Part shown: piece by piece, positions 1 to 7,004 of the stretch
Position numbering within the stretch: the stretch's first letter is position 1
How the letters are laid out: every line of letters begins with the position of its first letter
DNA from: CAZUVQ01 sp964623915
GTDB lineage: Bacteria; Bacillota; Clostridia; UMGS1883; UMGS1540
Reading direction: 5' to 3'
DNA: 22,242 bases
Assembly: GCA_964623915.1 (NCBI GenBank)
Contig: CAZUVQ010000018.1
Location: 1 to 22,242 of the forward strand
Made by a program: the position numbers and the translations under genes
Notes under the pieces: generated by a model
Told to the model about the DNA's origin: nothing
Databases searched by the model: none
The model's input: the letters and a program-made list of their open reading frames with translations, nothing else

Positions 1-56
1 TAAGAATAGATAAAATAGCTGAGTACGAAAAAAAGAAAGGCAGTGAGTGTCTATGA
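1..56 (+). CDS. 3' end of an unidentified upstream gene (partial)
   Basis: One frame is open from the window edge to a TGA at 54-56 and encodes a charged tail ending in EKKKGSECL. The stop overlaps the nrdR ATG as ATGA, the usual geometry of translationally coupled operon genes, and this is the main reason to believe the tail. Only about 17 residues are visible, so the family cannot be named. In many Clostridia genes for sporulation functions precede nrdR, but nothing here shows that. Confidence 0.4.
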   Translation, partial: RIDKIAEYEKKKGSECL

Positions 57-511
57 AATGTCCATATTGCGGTTTTGAGGAAAGCAAGGTAATTGATTCC
101 CGCCCCGTTGAAGACAGCAATTCCATAAGACGTAGAAGAGAATGTATTAGCTGCGAGAAAAGATTCACAACATACGAAAAAATTGAAAGTGTTCCTATTG
201 TGGTTATAAAAAAGGACAAGACAAGGGAAGCTTTTGACAGTGAAAAGCTTTTGAACGGTATGCTAAAGTCCTGCGAAAAAAGACCTGTTCCGACAGAGAC
301 TCTTGAACATATGGTGGAGGAGATTGAAAATATCATTGCCAACACAATGGAGCGTGAAATAACAAGCTCACAGATTGGCGAGCTTGTCATGGAACGCCTA
401 AAAAAAATTGATGAGGTTGCATATGTCCGTTTTGCTTCTGTTTACAGACAGTTTAAGGATATAAATACCTTTATGGCAGAGCTGAATAATCTTTTAACAG
501 ATAAAAAATGA
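53..511 (+). CDS. nrdR: Transcriptional repressor NrdR
   Basis: This is the ATP/dATP-sensing repressor of ribonucleotide reductase genes. The 152-residue protein begins MKCPYCG and has a zinc ribbon with cysteines at 3, 6, 31 and 34. An ATP-cone domain follows from roughly residue 48 to 138, and the length is normal for the family. The ATG at 53 is preferred because NrdR proteins normally begin MKCPYC and because it overlaps the upstream stop as ATGA. A GTG at 47 is also in frame and sits closer (6 nt) to the AAAGG at 36-40, so an extra two residues cannot be excluded. No NrdR box or ribonucleotide reductase gene is seen in this window, so its targets lie elsewhere. The gene is convergent with the small minus-strand gene, 5 bp away, with no terminator hairpin between them. 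Confidence 0.96.
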   Translation: MKCPYCGFEESKVIDSRPVEDSNSIRRRRECISCEKRFTTYEKIESVPIVVIKKDKTREAFDSEKLLNGMLKSCEKRPVPTETLEHMVEEIENIIANTMEREITSSQIGELVMERLKKIDEVAYVRFASVYRQFKDINTFMAELNNLLTDKK

Positions 512-516
512 AATGG

Positions 517-738
517 CTACTCATGTACGGGAGAATACTTTAAAATAAAGTCTCGAGCTTTTGTTTGTAAGCCTTGAGATGAGTCGTTTTCTATGTAAGA
601 ATGGATTGCTTCGATTTGTTTCGGAAAGTATTCCTTTACATAAAGTGTAATAAAGAAAATAGTAATACATATGGCTAAATTAATAAGAAATTTACTTAGC
701 CATTTTGGAAGTTGATTGTTTTCAATAGGCTTGTTCAA
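517..738 (-). CDS. Small single-pass membrane protein, function unknown
   Basis: This 73-residue protein is not recognised. A hydrophobic segment at about residues 17-34 (LINLAICITIFFITLYV) follows a short basic N-terminus. The remaining 35 or so residues are charged and end in LKYSPVHE. The start is taken as the TTG at 738-736, because GAGGTG lies 6 nt upstream of it. An ATG ten codons further upstream is in frame but lacks such a site. One membrane segment with a short outside or inside tail suggests an accessory or regulatory peptide, or the remaining N-terminus of a longer exported protein. The sequence does not decide between these. It is convergent with nrdR. Confidence 0.55.
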   Translation of the reverse strand: MNKPIENNQLPKWLSKFLINLAICITIFFITLYVKEYFPKQIEAIHSYIENDSSQGLQTKARDFILKYSPVHE

Positions 739-828
739 CTTTATCACCTCAATACAATATATATACATTTTGAGGACATTTATTCTATATTCATAGGTAT
801 TGTTATGAAAAGTTTAATACAAATAAGT

Positions 829-857
829 TTGACATAAAAATCCGATAACAGGATAAA
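829..857 (+). promoter_or_regulatory. Possible distal sigma-A promoter upstream of rubrerythrin
   Basis: TTGACA at 829-834 and GATAAA at 852-857 are separated by 17 bp. The -35 is perfect and the -10 matches four of six positions. It could give basal transcription of the rubrerythrin gene from outside the PerR-box promoter. Confidence 0.35.
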
Positions 858-901
858 ATAACAAAAGAGTTTAAAACTGTGATAAGGTCACATGCCATTT
901 A

Positions 902-929
902 TTGACATGTGTGTTATAATAATTGTAAT
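902..929 (+). promoter_or_regulatory. Rubrerythrin promoter
   Basis: TTGACA at 902-907 and TGTAAT at 924-929 are 16 bp apart. A perfect TATAAT also lies at 915-920 but has no good -35 at the right distance. CACATG (889-894) and CATGTG (906-911) form an inverted repeat straddling the -35. The PerR-like box listed separately fills the spacer and covers the -10. Confidence 0.5.
914..928 (+). promoter_or_regulatory. PerR box (candidate operator)
   Basis: TTATAATAATTGTAA matches the Bacillus PerR consensus TTATAATNATTATAA at 13 of 14 defined positions. It lies between the -35 and -10 of the rubrerythrin promoter, where bound repressor would block RNA polymerase. PerR control of rubrerythrin-type genes is known in clostridia. 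The site is seen in the sequence; that PerR binds it is inferred. Confidence 0.7.
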
Positions 930-953
930 TACATAAACGAAGGGGGAATTAAA

Positions 954-1490
954 ATGAACTTAAAGGGTTCAAGAACAGAAGCTAATTTAATGGCGGCATT
1001 TGCCGGAGAGTCACAGGCGAGAAACAAATACACATACTATGCTTCAAAAGCAAAAAAAGATGGGTATGAGCAGATTGCTGAAATTTTTGAGGAAACGGCT
1101 GCAAATGAGAAGGAGCATGCTAAAATATGGTTTAAGCTTTTGCATGACGGTATGCCTGATACAGTTACAAACTTAAAGGATGCCATAGCAGGTGAGAATT
1201 ATGAATGGACAGATATGTATGCAGAATTTGCTAAAACAGCAAAAGAGGAAGGCTTTGAGAAGATAGCATATCTGTTTAAAGAAGTTGGTAAAATAGAGAA
1301 AGAACATGAAGAACGTTACAAAAAATTGCTTGAAAATATTGAGGGTGATGTTGTATTTTCAAAAGACGGTGATGTAATGTGGCACTGTGTAAATTGCGGC
1401 CATATTCATATAGGGAAAAAAGCTCCTGAAGTTTGCCCTGTTTGCGACCATCCGAAAAGCTATTTTAAATTAAAAGCTGAAAATTATTAA
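954..1490 (+). CDS. rbr: Rubrerythrin
   Basis: Rubrerythrin is a cytoplasmic non-haem di-iron peroxidase that reduces hydrogen peroxide in anaerobes using electrons from NADH-linked rubredoxin systems. The 178-residue protein has an N-terminal ferritin-like domain (residues 1-130) with the expected ligands: E19 in AGES, E52-x-x-H55 and E115-x-x-H118. A C-terminal rubredoxin-like domain carries C145, C148, C161 and C164 for one FeS4 iron. The start at 954 follows AGGGGG at 940-945; an in-frame ATG at 909 lies inside the promoter and is rejected. The gene is monocistronic, between its own promoter and a terminator. The PerR-like box implies induction by peroxide. Confidence 0.97.
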   Translation: MNLKGSRTEANLMAAFAGESQARNKYTYYASKAKKDGYEQIAEIFEETAANEKEHAKIWFKLLHDGMPDTVTNLKDAIAGENYEWTDMYAEFAKTAKEEGFEKIAYLFKEVGKIEKEHEERYKKLLENIEGDVVFSKDGDVMWHCVNCGHIHIGKKAPEVCPVCDHPKSYFKLKAENY

Positions 1491-1498
1491 AAGTATTA

Positions 1499-1530
1499 AC
1501 TGCCGGTGCTATCATGCTCCGGCGGTTTTT
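1499..1530 (+). terminator. Rho-independent terminator of rubrerythrin
   Basis: An 8-bp stem (ACTGCCGG at 1499-1506 with CCGGCGGT at 1519-1526, one G-U pair) is followed by a run of five T. The opposite strand has only a broken T tract, so termination of the convergent minus-strand genes here would be weaker. Confidence 0.85.
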
Positions 1531-1534
1531 AAAT

Positions 1535-1786
1535 TTAATCGATAATCTTTGAATAAGCGGTTTTGGCACTAACGCCATCAAGCTTACCAATTTTCCCCGA
1601 CAATGCACTTATTATATCCTGCGGTGCATCAATTGCAATGCTTATTATGTTAATATCCTTATCACGGTATGGGATACCCATTCTGCCTATTATATATTTT
1701 CCATAGTCGTGTAGCATATCATTCAGTTTTTGTGCAGAATCATAGTTTTCAACTATTATTCCTATTAATGCAACTCTTGTTTCCAT
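1535..1786 (-). CDS. TM1266-family putative [FeFe]-hydrogenase system regulator
   Basis: The 83-residue protein starts METRVALIGIIVENYDSAQK and contains YIIGRMGIPYRDKDINIISI and DAPQDIISALSGKIGKL. These are the signature stretches of the TM1266 family: small ACT-like, ferredoxin-fold proteins usually encoded with the hydrogenase maturation genes hydE, hydF and hydG. Their exact role is unproven; they are annotated as regulators and may bind a small molecule. The start follows GAGGT a few nt upstream. Here the gene sits 45 bp downstream of the SleB-like gene on the same strand and no hyd gene is in the window, so it is an orphan copy or its partners lie elsewhere. Confidence 0.85.
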   Translation of the reverse strand: METRVALIGIIVENYDSAQKLNDMLHDYGKYIIGRMGIPYRDKDINIISIAIDAPQDIISALSGKIGKLDGVSAKTAYSKIID

Positions 1787-1831
1787 ATTACCTCATTACC
1801 TCCGAATACGCATATAATTTATTTTGGGGCA

Positions 1832-2671
1832 TCAGTCAAAAAAATTCTCGTTTCCTATGGTACAGCTATATGGGCGGTTTAGCTCTGCCCAGGAGCCGTG
1901 GCTTTTAGTTTCAATAAAATAAAGGCTGTTTCCCACATTGTTACTGCCGTTTAGAGCACATTTTGCCGCTATAACAGTTGCCTCGCTCAGCGTCAAATTG
2001 TCAAGACCACCGTTATGGGCGGGAGGAAACTGGATGCCATACTTTGTGTCAAATATAACATCATAAATCGTGTCGGGAAAAGACGGGGATTTTACTCTGT
2101 TAAGGATTACATTTGCAACACCAAGACGGCATGGAAAGCTTTCATAGCCCACTTCTTTCTGAACAATTTTAGAAAGCCAAATAACGTCATCCCTTGAATA
2201 GGGGGCAATATGATAGTCATCAAGATAAAGCCCTTCTTTTGAAATAGAAACTTCAAAATATGTACTGTCCCAGCCTACCGAAAATTCAAACGCCTCTGAA
2301 AGCAATCTTATCGGAACAAAAACACTTCCATTTATTATATGTGTTTTTGCGGATAAAATATTGCCTTCAATATTACAGGTGTTGCCAATTGTACTAAAGC
2401 AAACTTCTTTATTGTCATCAGATACATATACAGAGCCTGATTTTGCATCCCACCAAACATTGGCACCCAAAGCCTCACAAAGTGCCCTTGCAGGGGCATA
2501 TGTTATTCCTTCCTCGATAAAAGCATAGTGGGGCATAAAAAGATAATCTCCGTAAACGGATATATCTATTGGAATGGTATATTCCTCAACACTGTAAAAA
2601 GAAGCGTTCGCTGGCGCAGATGGTGTTATTAGTATGAAAAATAAAAGCCAAAATAATGTATTTTTCTTCAT
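1832..2671 (-). CDS. SleB-like cell wall (spore cortex) hydrolase with copper-amine-oxidase-N-like domain
   Basis: This is an exported hydrolase expected to cut peptidoglycan, probably in the spore cortex during germination. The 279-residue form starts at the ATG preceded by GGAGG, which gives a clear signal peptide (residues 1 to about 23, cleavage after ANA). A domain resembling the copper amine oxidase N-terminal fold, common in clostridial surface proteins and probably a wall-binding or stalk module, spans about 40-150. The C-terminal part, about 165-279, matches the SleB/CwlJ-type hydrolase family: residues around VANVILNRV and FPDTIYDVIF, then PPAHNGG. An in-frame ATG nine codons upstream is less likely because the GGAGG lies downstream of it. 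Whether the substrate is spore cortex or vegetative wall is not shown, although the germination genes nearby agree with cortex. Confidence 0.85.
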   Translation of the reverse strand: MKKNTLFWLLFFILITPSAPANASFYSVEEYTIPIDISVYGDYLFMPHYAFIEEGITYAPARALCEALGANVWWDAKSGSVYVSDDNKEVCFSTIGNTCNIEGNILSAKTHIINGSVFVPIRLLSEAFEFSVGWDSTYFEVSISKEGLYLDDYHIAPYSRDDVIWLSKIVQKEVGYESFPCRLGVANVILNRVKSPSFPDTIYDVIFDTKYGIQFPPAHNGGLDNLTLSEATVIAAKCALNGSNNVGNSLYFIETKSHGSWAELNRPYSCTIGNENFFD

Positions 2672-2722
2672 ATTTCCTCCGATTGTATGGTTTTTCAAAG
2701 CATTAAAGCCAAATAATAATAA

Positions 2723-2756
2723 AATTCCCCAAACAGTAAATACTATTTTGGGAATG
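2723..2756 (-). terminator. Probable terminator of the CBS-pair gene
   Basis: On the minus strand ATTCCCAAA and TTTGGGGAAT pair over nine positions with one bulged base, followed by a T-rich tract (TTTTATTATTATTT). The hairpin overlaps the stop codon of the CBS gene. Confidence 0.55.
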
Positions 2757-3168
2757 AAATTTTTGTATTATTTTTATCACAAAAATATTTAATTATGTCC
2801 TTTCTTGTAATAAGGCCCATAAAAACATCAAAATCATCTATGACAGGAACAAAGTTCTGGTTCATGGCACGGTTTAAAAGCTCGTCAATTGATGAGGTAA
2901 TGCTAACGGGAGGGTATTTATCATCCATTAATATATCGGCAATTTTAGTGTCTCTTAAATATTTTGCATCTAAATTATCTGTGTTTGTAACAATATGCCA
3001 TAAAAAATCTCCCTCGCTGATAGTTCCACAGTACTTACCTTGCCTTGTAATGACAGGAACAGCGCTAAAGCCTTTGTTACGCATCTTTTCAAGCCCTTGG
3101 CGGATAGAATTGTCGTCATAGATGTAAGCCACATTATTTTTAGGATGAAGAAAAAATGCTATGTTCAT
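2743..3168 (-). CDS. CBS-domain-pair protein
   Basis: The 141-residue cytoplasmic protein consists almost only of two CBS motifs, about residues 8-62 and 74-133. These pack as one Bateman module that binds adenine nucleotides. Recognisable stretches are GFSAVPVI followed by GTISEGDFLW in the first repeat, and NFVPVIDD followed by GLITRKDIIKYF in the second. Single-module proteins of this size include the Bacillus c-di-AMP receptor DarB (YkuL), but similarity here is only architectural, so the ligand and partner are unknown. The start follows GGAGG with a 6-nt spacer, and the gene has its own sigma-A promoter back to back with that of the RNA methyltransferase gene. Confidence 0.88.
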   Translation of the reverse strand: MNIAFFLHPKNNVAYIYDDNSIRQGLEKMRNKGFSAVPVITRQGKYCGTISEGDFLWHIVTNTDNLDAKYLRDTKIADILMDDKYPPVSITSSIDELLNRAMNQNFVPVIDDFDVFMGLITRKDIIKYFCDKNNTKISFPK

Positions 3169-3196
3169 AAGAAACCTCCACAGTCATTATACTGTT

Positions 3197-3225
3197 ATTA
3201 TACTATCAATTTGTTGTGCTGTAAA
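3197..3225 (-). promoter_or_regulatory. Sigma-A promoter of the CBS-pair gene
   Basis: On the minus strand TTTACA (3225-3220) and TATAAT (3202-3197) are exactly 17 bp apart. A second TATAAT lies 11 bp further downstream. Confidence 0.75.
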
Positions 3226-3262
3226 TACAAATTAGCAATCGTTAATAAAAAATTAAAATTTG

Positions 3263-3291
3263 TTGCAAAATATAAAGTGTTGGAGTATAAT
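3263..3291 (+). promoter_or_regulatory. Sigma-A promoter of the RNA methyltransferase gene
   Basis: TTGCAA at 3263-3268 and TATAAT at 3286-3291 have a 17-bp spacer. The site diverges from the CBS-gene promoter, leaving about 40 bp between the two -35 boxes. Confidence 0.75.
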
Positions 3292-3317
3292 ATACTGGAG
3301 TTTGAAAGGAAGTATTT

Positions 3318-4442
3318 ATGCAAAGATTAATGCTAACAATACCAACGCTTCTCGGTACTGAACAGATAGTTGCCGGTGAAGTCAGAAAGATAGGATACGA
3401 AACAACAGAAGTAACAGATGGAAGGGTAACCTTTGAAGGTGACCTTGAAGCAATTTGTGTTGCCAATATCAATCTGCGGTGTGCAGAGCGTGTTATGATA
3501 AAAATGGCAGAATTCCAAGCAACAACCTTTGAAATGCTTTTTGAAGCGATAAAGAAAATCGCCTGGGAAGTATTTATTGAAAAGGATTCCGCGTTTCCCG
3601 TGAAGGGTTATGCCATAAAATCGGAGCTCCACAGTGTGCCGGATTGTCAGGCAATTGTAAAAAAAGCCATTGTATCAAGGCTCTCTGAAAAGTATGGTAT
3701 TGAGTGGTTTGAGGAAACGGGGGCATATTTCCCGGTGCAGTTTGCAATTATGAAGGATGTAGTTACTGTTTATATAGATACCTCCGGTGAGAACTTGTAT
3801 AAGAGAGGTTACAGGGAAAAAAGCGTTATCGCACCCATGCGTGAAACGCTTGCATATGCTATGGTTGATATGAGCTTCTGGCGTGGCGACAGGCCTTTTG
3901 TTGACCCTTTTTGCGGAAGCGGGACACTGCCTATTGAAGCGGCTTTGTATGCAACAAATACAGCCCCCGGTGTGAAAAGGAGATTTATATCTGAAACATG
4001 GCGCAATATACTGCCAATTGAAATGTGGAGAGATATAAGGGAAGAGGCAAGAGAAAACAGAAAACCCGATGTCAATACAAGAATTTATGCTTCGGATATT
4101 GACCCACAGGCTGTTGCAATAGCTAAAAAGAATGCGGAAAACGCAGGGGTTGCTGATAAAATTCATTTTTCTGTTTGTGATGTTGCCAATATTAAGCCAT
4201 TTCACGGTAGAGGCGTAATAGTATGCAATCCGCCATATGGGGAAAGGCTGCTTGATGCGAGAATGTGTGAAAGGCTTTATCGCACGATGGGCAGAAAATT
4301 TGCAGAATTTAACGAAGCAAAAAAATATGTATTAACCTCTCATGAGCAGTTTGAAAAGTTTTTTGGAAGACCTGCCGACAAAAGAAGAAAGGTTTATAAT
4401 GGAATGCTGAAATGTTTTATATATCAGTATTTTAAAAATTAA
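3318..4442 (+). CDS. THUMP-domain class I SAM-dependent RNA methyltransferase (RlmL/YpsC type)
   Basis: The 374-residue protein is predicted to methylate guanine N2 in 23S rRNA, like Bacillus YpsC and the N-terminal half of E. coli RlmL. The first 150 or so residues hold a THUMP RNA-binding domain. The C-terminal half is a Rossmann methyltransferase domain with SAM-binding motif I DPFCGSGTLPIEA, an acidic ribose-binding position in YASDIDP, and the catalytic NPPYGERL motif typical of exocyclic amine methyltransferases. Its length matches the one-domain Firmicute form, without the RlmK fusion seen in E. coli. GAAAGGAAG precedes the ATG. The next gene follows after 22 bp and is probably co-transcribed. 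The exact target nucleotide is inferred from family members only. Confidence 0.92.
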   Translation: MQRLMLTIPTLLGTEQIVAGEVRKIGYETTEVTDGRVTFEGDLEAICVANINLRCAERVMIKMAEFQATTFEMLFEAIKKIAWEVFIEKDSAFPVKGYAIKSELHSVPDCQAIVKKAIVSRLSEKYGIEWFEETGAYFPVQFAIMKDVVTVYIDTSGENLYKRGYREKSVIAPMRETLAYAMVDMSFWRGDRPFVDPFCGSGTLPIEAALYATNTAPGVKRRFISETWRNILPIEMWRDIREEARENRKPDVNTRIYASDIDPQAVAIAKKNAENAGVADKIHFSVCDVANIKPFHGRGVIVCNPPYGERLLDARMCERLYRTMGRKFAEFNEAKKYVLTSHEQFEKFFGRPADKRRKVYNGMLKCFIYQYFKN

Positions 4443-4464
4443 GGAATAAAGGGAGAGATTTTAC

Positions 4465-5343
4465 GTGGTTTTATCAACTAATATCGACCAACTTATTTTT
4501 AAGTTAGGAGATGAAAAGACAATAGAAATGCTCGCAAAGGCGGGTTTTGATGCCATTGATTATTCATTCTATATTATGAAAAACAATGAAAACCATCCAT
4601 TTTTAAAACCAGGGTATGCTTCTTATGCAAGGCAAATAAAGGAGTGCGCCGCATCATGTGGAGTGTTTTTTAATCAGGCACATGCTGTTTTTCCTTCAGG
4701 ATTTGTTGACGATGAGTCTTTTAATAAATTGACATTTGAACAAATAATAAGAAATTTTGAAATATCTAAAAATTTAGGTATTAAAAATATAGTTGTCCAC
4801 CCAATTCATTGTTTTGGACACAGTGTTGACGAGTGGCAGTATAATATGGACTTTTATGGTTCCCTTTTACCTTATGCCAAGGAATTTGGTATTAAAATTG
4901 CAATTGAAAATATGTGGAGGAAAGATCCGAACAGGGGCTTTATTGTGGCGAGTGCTTTAGGCTATGGCAAAGAGCTTTCCGATTTTTTCGATGCGCTTGA
5001 TCCGCAGTATTTTACTGTTTGTCTTGACGTAGGTCACAGCGCTCTTGTTGGTGAAAAGCCCGATGATGTTATAAGGCTTCTTGGGAACAAACGTCTTGGG
5101 TGTCTTCATGTGCATGACAATGATTATCTGCAGGATAACCATACCTTGCCTTTTACAAGAAAGCTTGACTTTGCGGCAATAACAAAAGCACTGGGAGACA
5201 TAGATTACATAGGCGATTTCACTTTTGAGGCAGAAGCATTTTTTTGTAAATTCCCCGACGAGATGTTGCCGACTGTAGTAAAGTTTATGCATGACACAGG
5301 CCGTCAGCTTATAAAAATGATAGAAGATGCCAAAATAAAATAG
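4465..5343 (+). CDS. Sugar phosphate isomerase/epimerase-like TIM-barrel protein
   Basis: The 292-residue protein belongs to the xylose-isomerase-like / AP-endonuclease-2 TIM-barrel superfamily, whose members isomerise or epimerise sugars and inositol derivatives with a divalent metal. Candidate metal-binding and active-site stretches run in the order expected along the barrel: VVHPIHCFGHS, KIAIENMW, VCLDVGHSA, LHVHDND and FTFEAEAF. The start is a GTG at 4465 with GGGAGAG eight nt upstream. Substrate cannot be told from sequence. It sits 22 bp after the RNA methyltransferase gene, and the pheS T-box promoter starts immediately after its stop with no terminator in between. Confidence 0.85.
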   Translation: MVLSTNIDQLIFKLGDEKTIEMLAKAGFDAIDYSFYIMKNNENHPFLKPGYASYARQIKECAASCGVFFNQAHAVFPSGFVDDESFNKLTFEQIIRNFEISKNLGIKNIVVHPIHCFGHSVDEWQYNMDFYGSLLPYAKEFGIKIAIENMWRKDPNRGFIVASALGYGKELSDFFDALDPQYFTVCLDVGHSALVGEKPDDVIRLLGNKRLGCLHVHDNDYLQDNHTLPFTRKLDFAAITKALGDIDYIGDFTFEAEAFFCKFPDEMLPTVVKFMHDTGRQLIKMIEDAKIK

Positions 5344-5372
5344 TTGCAATTTTTATTATGATGTGTTAGAAT
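5344..5372 (+). promoter_or_regulatory. Promoter of the pheST T-box transcript
   Basis: TTGCAA at 5344-5349 and TAGAAT at 5367-5372 are 17 bp apart, directly after the stop codon of the upstream gene. Transcription would start near 5379, about 25 nt before the T-box stem I. Confidence 0.75.
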
Positions 5373-5399
5373 TTATTTTTATAAAGATAAATATATAAG

Positions 5400-5640
5400 G
5401 CTATGAATGGGAGAGTAAGTAAATGTGCCCTGTAAGAGAGAAAACGTCGTAGGCTGAGAGCGTTTTTCTGTGGCAGTTTCCCGAAGTTCACCCAGGAGCC
5501 GCACCGTTGAAGTAGCAGTAGGCGGTGACGCAGCGTACGTTGTTCGCAAAACTGAGTGCCCGCACTTGCGGGAATTAGGGTGGTACCGCGATTATTTCGT
5601 CCCTATCTTTACTTTTGTAAAGGTAGGGATTTGTTTTATT
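5400..5640 (+). promoter_or_regulatory. T-box riboswitch, phenylalanine specifier
   Basis: T-box leaders bind uncharged tRNA and then let transcription continue. The conserved T-box AGGGTGGTACCGCG is at 5577-5590, just before the terminator. Stem I can close with TGGG (5408-5411) pairing CCCA (5491-5494). Directly inside the 3' strand is GAAG then TTC (5487-5489) then A, the usual position of the specifier codon. TTC reads tRNA-Phe, agreeing with the pheS gene downstream. The AGTAAGTA-like internal-loop sequence on the 5' side and the long apical part of stem I also fit. When phenylalanyl-tRNA is scarce the leader should permit pheS transcription. Confidence 0.95.
5600..5637 (+). terminator. 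T-box regulated terminator
   Basis: A 13-bp stem (5600-5612 with 5617-5629, one G-U pair) around a TTTT loop is followed by TTTGTTTT. Its 5' arm overlaps the antiterminator region next to the T-box sequence, as expected for alternative folding. Confidence 0.93.
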
Positions 5641-5668
5641 ACCAAATATATTGAAAGGGATGGATACT

Positions 5669-6688
5669 TTGAAAGAAAAACTTTCAGCTATCAGGAAATC
5701 GGCTATTGCCGAATTACAAACAGCCGCAGAGTTTAAAGAGCTTGAAGCGGTTAAAGTTAAATATCTTGGGAAAAAAGGTGAGCTTACATCTGTTTTGCGT
5801 GGAATGGGCGCACTTATCCCTGAAGAAAGGCCTCTGGTGGGGCAGATGGCAAATGAGGTCAGAGCCGCTCTTGAGGAGCTTTTCGCCGAAAAAAAAGCTC
5901 ATTTATTAAACAGCGCAAAAAGTGAAAAGCTTGCAAACGAAAAAATTGATGTCACATTGCCGGGCAAAACAAGTGGCATTGCAAAACGTCATCCGCTTTC
6001 ACAGGTGCTAATAGAAGTAAACAACATATTCCTCGGTTTGGGATTTTCCATAGCCGAAGGCCCCGATATTGAAACGGATTACTATAATTTTGAAGCTTTG
6101 AATCTTCCTCCCAACCATCCGGCAAGAGATATGCAGGACACATTTTATATTACAGAAAACATTTTGCTGCGTACACAGACCTCTCCTGTTCAGGTTCGTG
6201 TTATGGAGAAACAAAAGCCACCTATAAGAATTGTTGCTCCGGGTAGGGTTTTTCGTTCTGATGCCGTTGATGCCACTCATTCACCGGTGTTTCATCAGAT
6301 AGAAGGCCTTGTGGTGGACCGTGGTATAACTATGGGTGATTTAAAAGGAACACTTGAAGTTTTCCTGAAAAAATTATACGGAGAAAACGTGAAGGTTCGT
6401 TTCCGTCCGCACCATTTCCCGTTTACAGAACCCTCAGCAGAGGTTGATATTTCATGCTTTGTCTGTGGTGGCGAGGGTTGCCGCGTGTGTAAGGGAGAAG
6501 GCTGGATTGAAATACTCGGTGCAGGTATGGTTCATCCTAAAGTGCTTTCAAATTGCGGTATAGACCCTGATGAATACAGCGGATTTGCTTTTGGAATAGG
6601 GCTTGAAAGAATTGTAATGGGAAGATACGGCATTGATGATATACGTCTTTTCTTTGAAAATGATATAAGATTTTTAAAACAGTTTTAA
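5669..6688 (+). CDS. pheS: Phenylalanyl-tRNA synthetase alpha subunit
   Basis: PheS forms the catalytic part of the (alpha-beta)2 enzyme that attaches phenylalanine to tRNA-Phe. The protein has the N-terminal coiled coil (to about residue 85) and a class II catalytic domain. Family landmarks are HPARDMQDTFY, LLRTQTSPVQ, FPFTEPSAEVD, a cysteine-rich CFVCGGEGCRVCKGEGW loop, GIGLERIVM and a C-terminal FLKQF. Two starts are possible. The TTG at 5669 gives MKEKLSAIRK, a 339-residue protein that lines up end to end with the Bacillus PheS N-terminus and has GAAAGGG 9 nt upstream. The ATG at 5660 adds three residues but abuts that site. The TAA stop at 6686-6688 is also the left target duplication of the inserted MITE-like element. 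Confidence 0.97.
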   Translation: MKEKLSAIRKSAIAELQTAAEFKELEAVKVKYLGKKGELTSVLRGMGALIPEERPLVGQMANEVRAALEELFAEKKAHLLNSAKSEKLANEKIDVTLPGKTSGIAKRHPLSQVLIEVNNIFLGLGFSIAEGPDIETDYYNFEALNLPPNHPARDMQDTFYITENILLRTQTSPVQVRVMEKQKPPIRIVAPGRVFRSDAVDATHSPVFHQIEGLVVDRGITMGDLKGTLEVFLKKLYGENVKVRFRPHHFPFTEPSAEVDISCFVCGGEGCRVCKGEGWIEILGAGMVHPKVLSNCGIDPDEYSGFAFGIGLERIVMGRYGIDDIRLFFENDIRFLKQF

Positions 6689-6988
6689 GGGGCTGTCACA
6701 AAATGCACCGACTGCGCAAAGAAGCAAAAACTTGAAAATACGGTATCATTTGCCTCCCTCGTGCAGAGGGAGGGGGACCACGCAGCGGTGGAGGGATTGT
6801 CCCCAAAAAAAATTAATTAAAGTTTGGTAGAAAATCTGCAAAATTCAGATTTTCTCTAAAATTTTTCTTTGCGCTATGAACAAACTTCACCTCTCGGCGT
6901 ACCAATGTACGCCTTTGGGCAAGGGTTTACAGGGCGTTGCCCGGCAAGCCTTCAGTTTGTCCATTCTGCACTATTTTGTCACAGCCCC
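6689..6988. mobile_element. 300-bp MITE-like element between pheS and pheT
   Basis: The ends are inverted repeats of 16 bp with one mismatch: GGGGCTGTCACAAAAT on the left and, read inward from the right, GGGGCTGTGACAAAAT. The trinucleotide TAA flanks both ends (6686-6688 and 6989-6991), consistent with a 3-bp target duplication. The element has no transposase and no convincing ORF, so it would need a transposase supplied elsewhere. It is packed with hairpins: CCTCCCTC/GAGGGAGG (6753-6773), GGGGAC/GTCCCC (6773-6804), a 10-bp perfect stem at 6829-6855, GGCGTAC/GTACGCC (6896-6913) and GGGCAA/TTGCCC (6917-6942). ACAAACT and AGTTTGT enclose the last two. The parent transposon family cannot be named with confidence. 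Confidence 0.82.
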
Positions 6989-7004
6989 TAACAAGGCGTA
7001 TAAT
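6976..7004 (+). promoter_or_regulatory. Hybrid promoter for pheT made at the MITE junction
   Basis: TTGTCA at 6976-6981 lies in the right terminal repeat of the element, and TATAAT at 6999-7004 lies in host DNA, with exactly 17 bp between them. The -35 matches five of six positions and the -10 is perfect. Transcription would start near 7011, right at the pheT ribosome binding site GGAAGGAAG (7011-7019), giving a very short leader. That shortness is the main reason for caution. Confidence 0.5.

Noticed and set aside
915..920. TATAAT as the rubrerythrin -10
   Set aside because: TTGACA at 902-907 is only 7 bp away and no good -35 fits; the hexamer is better explained as half of the PerR box.
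2682..2689. CATACAAT on the minus strand, matching a sporulation sigma-E (or nearly sigma-G) -10, upstream of the SleB-like gene
   Set aside because: The predicted start would fall inside the ribosome binding site (2676-2680) and no convincing -35 lies upstream.
6689..6988. Possibility that the pheS-pheT spacer is a second riboswitch or an RNA gene
   Set aside because: Terminal inverted repeats and flanking TAA copies explain it as an insertion; no T-box or known riboswitch sequence is present.
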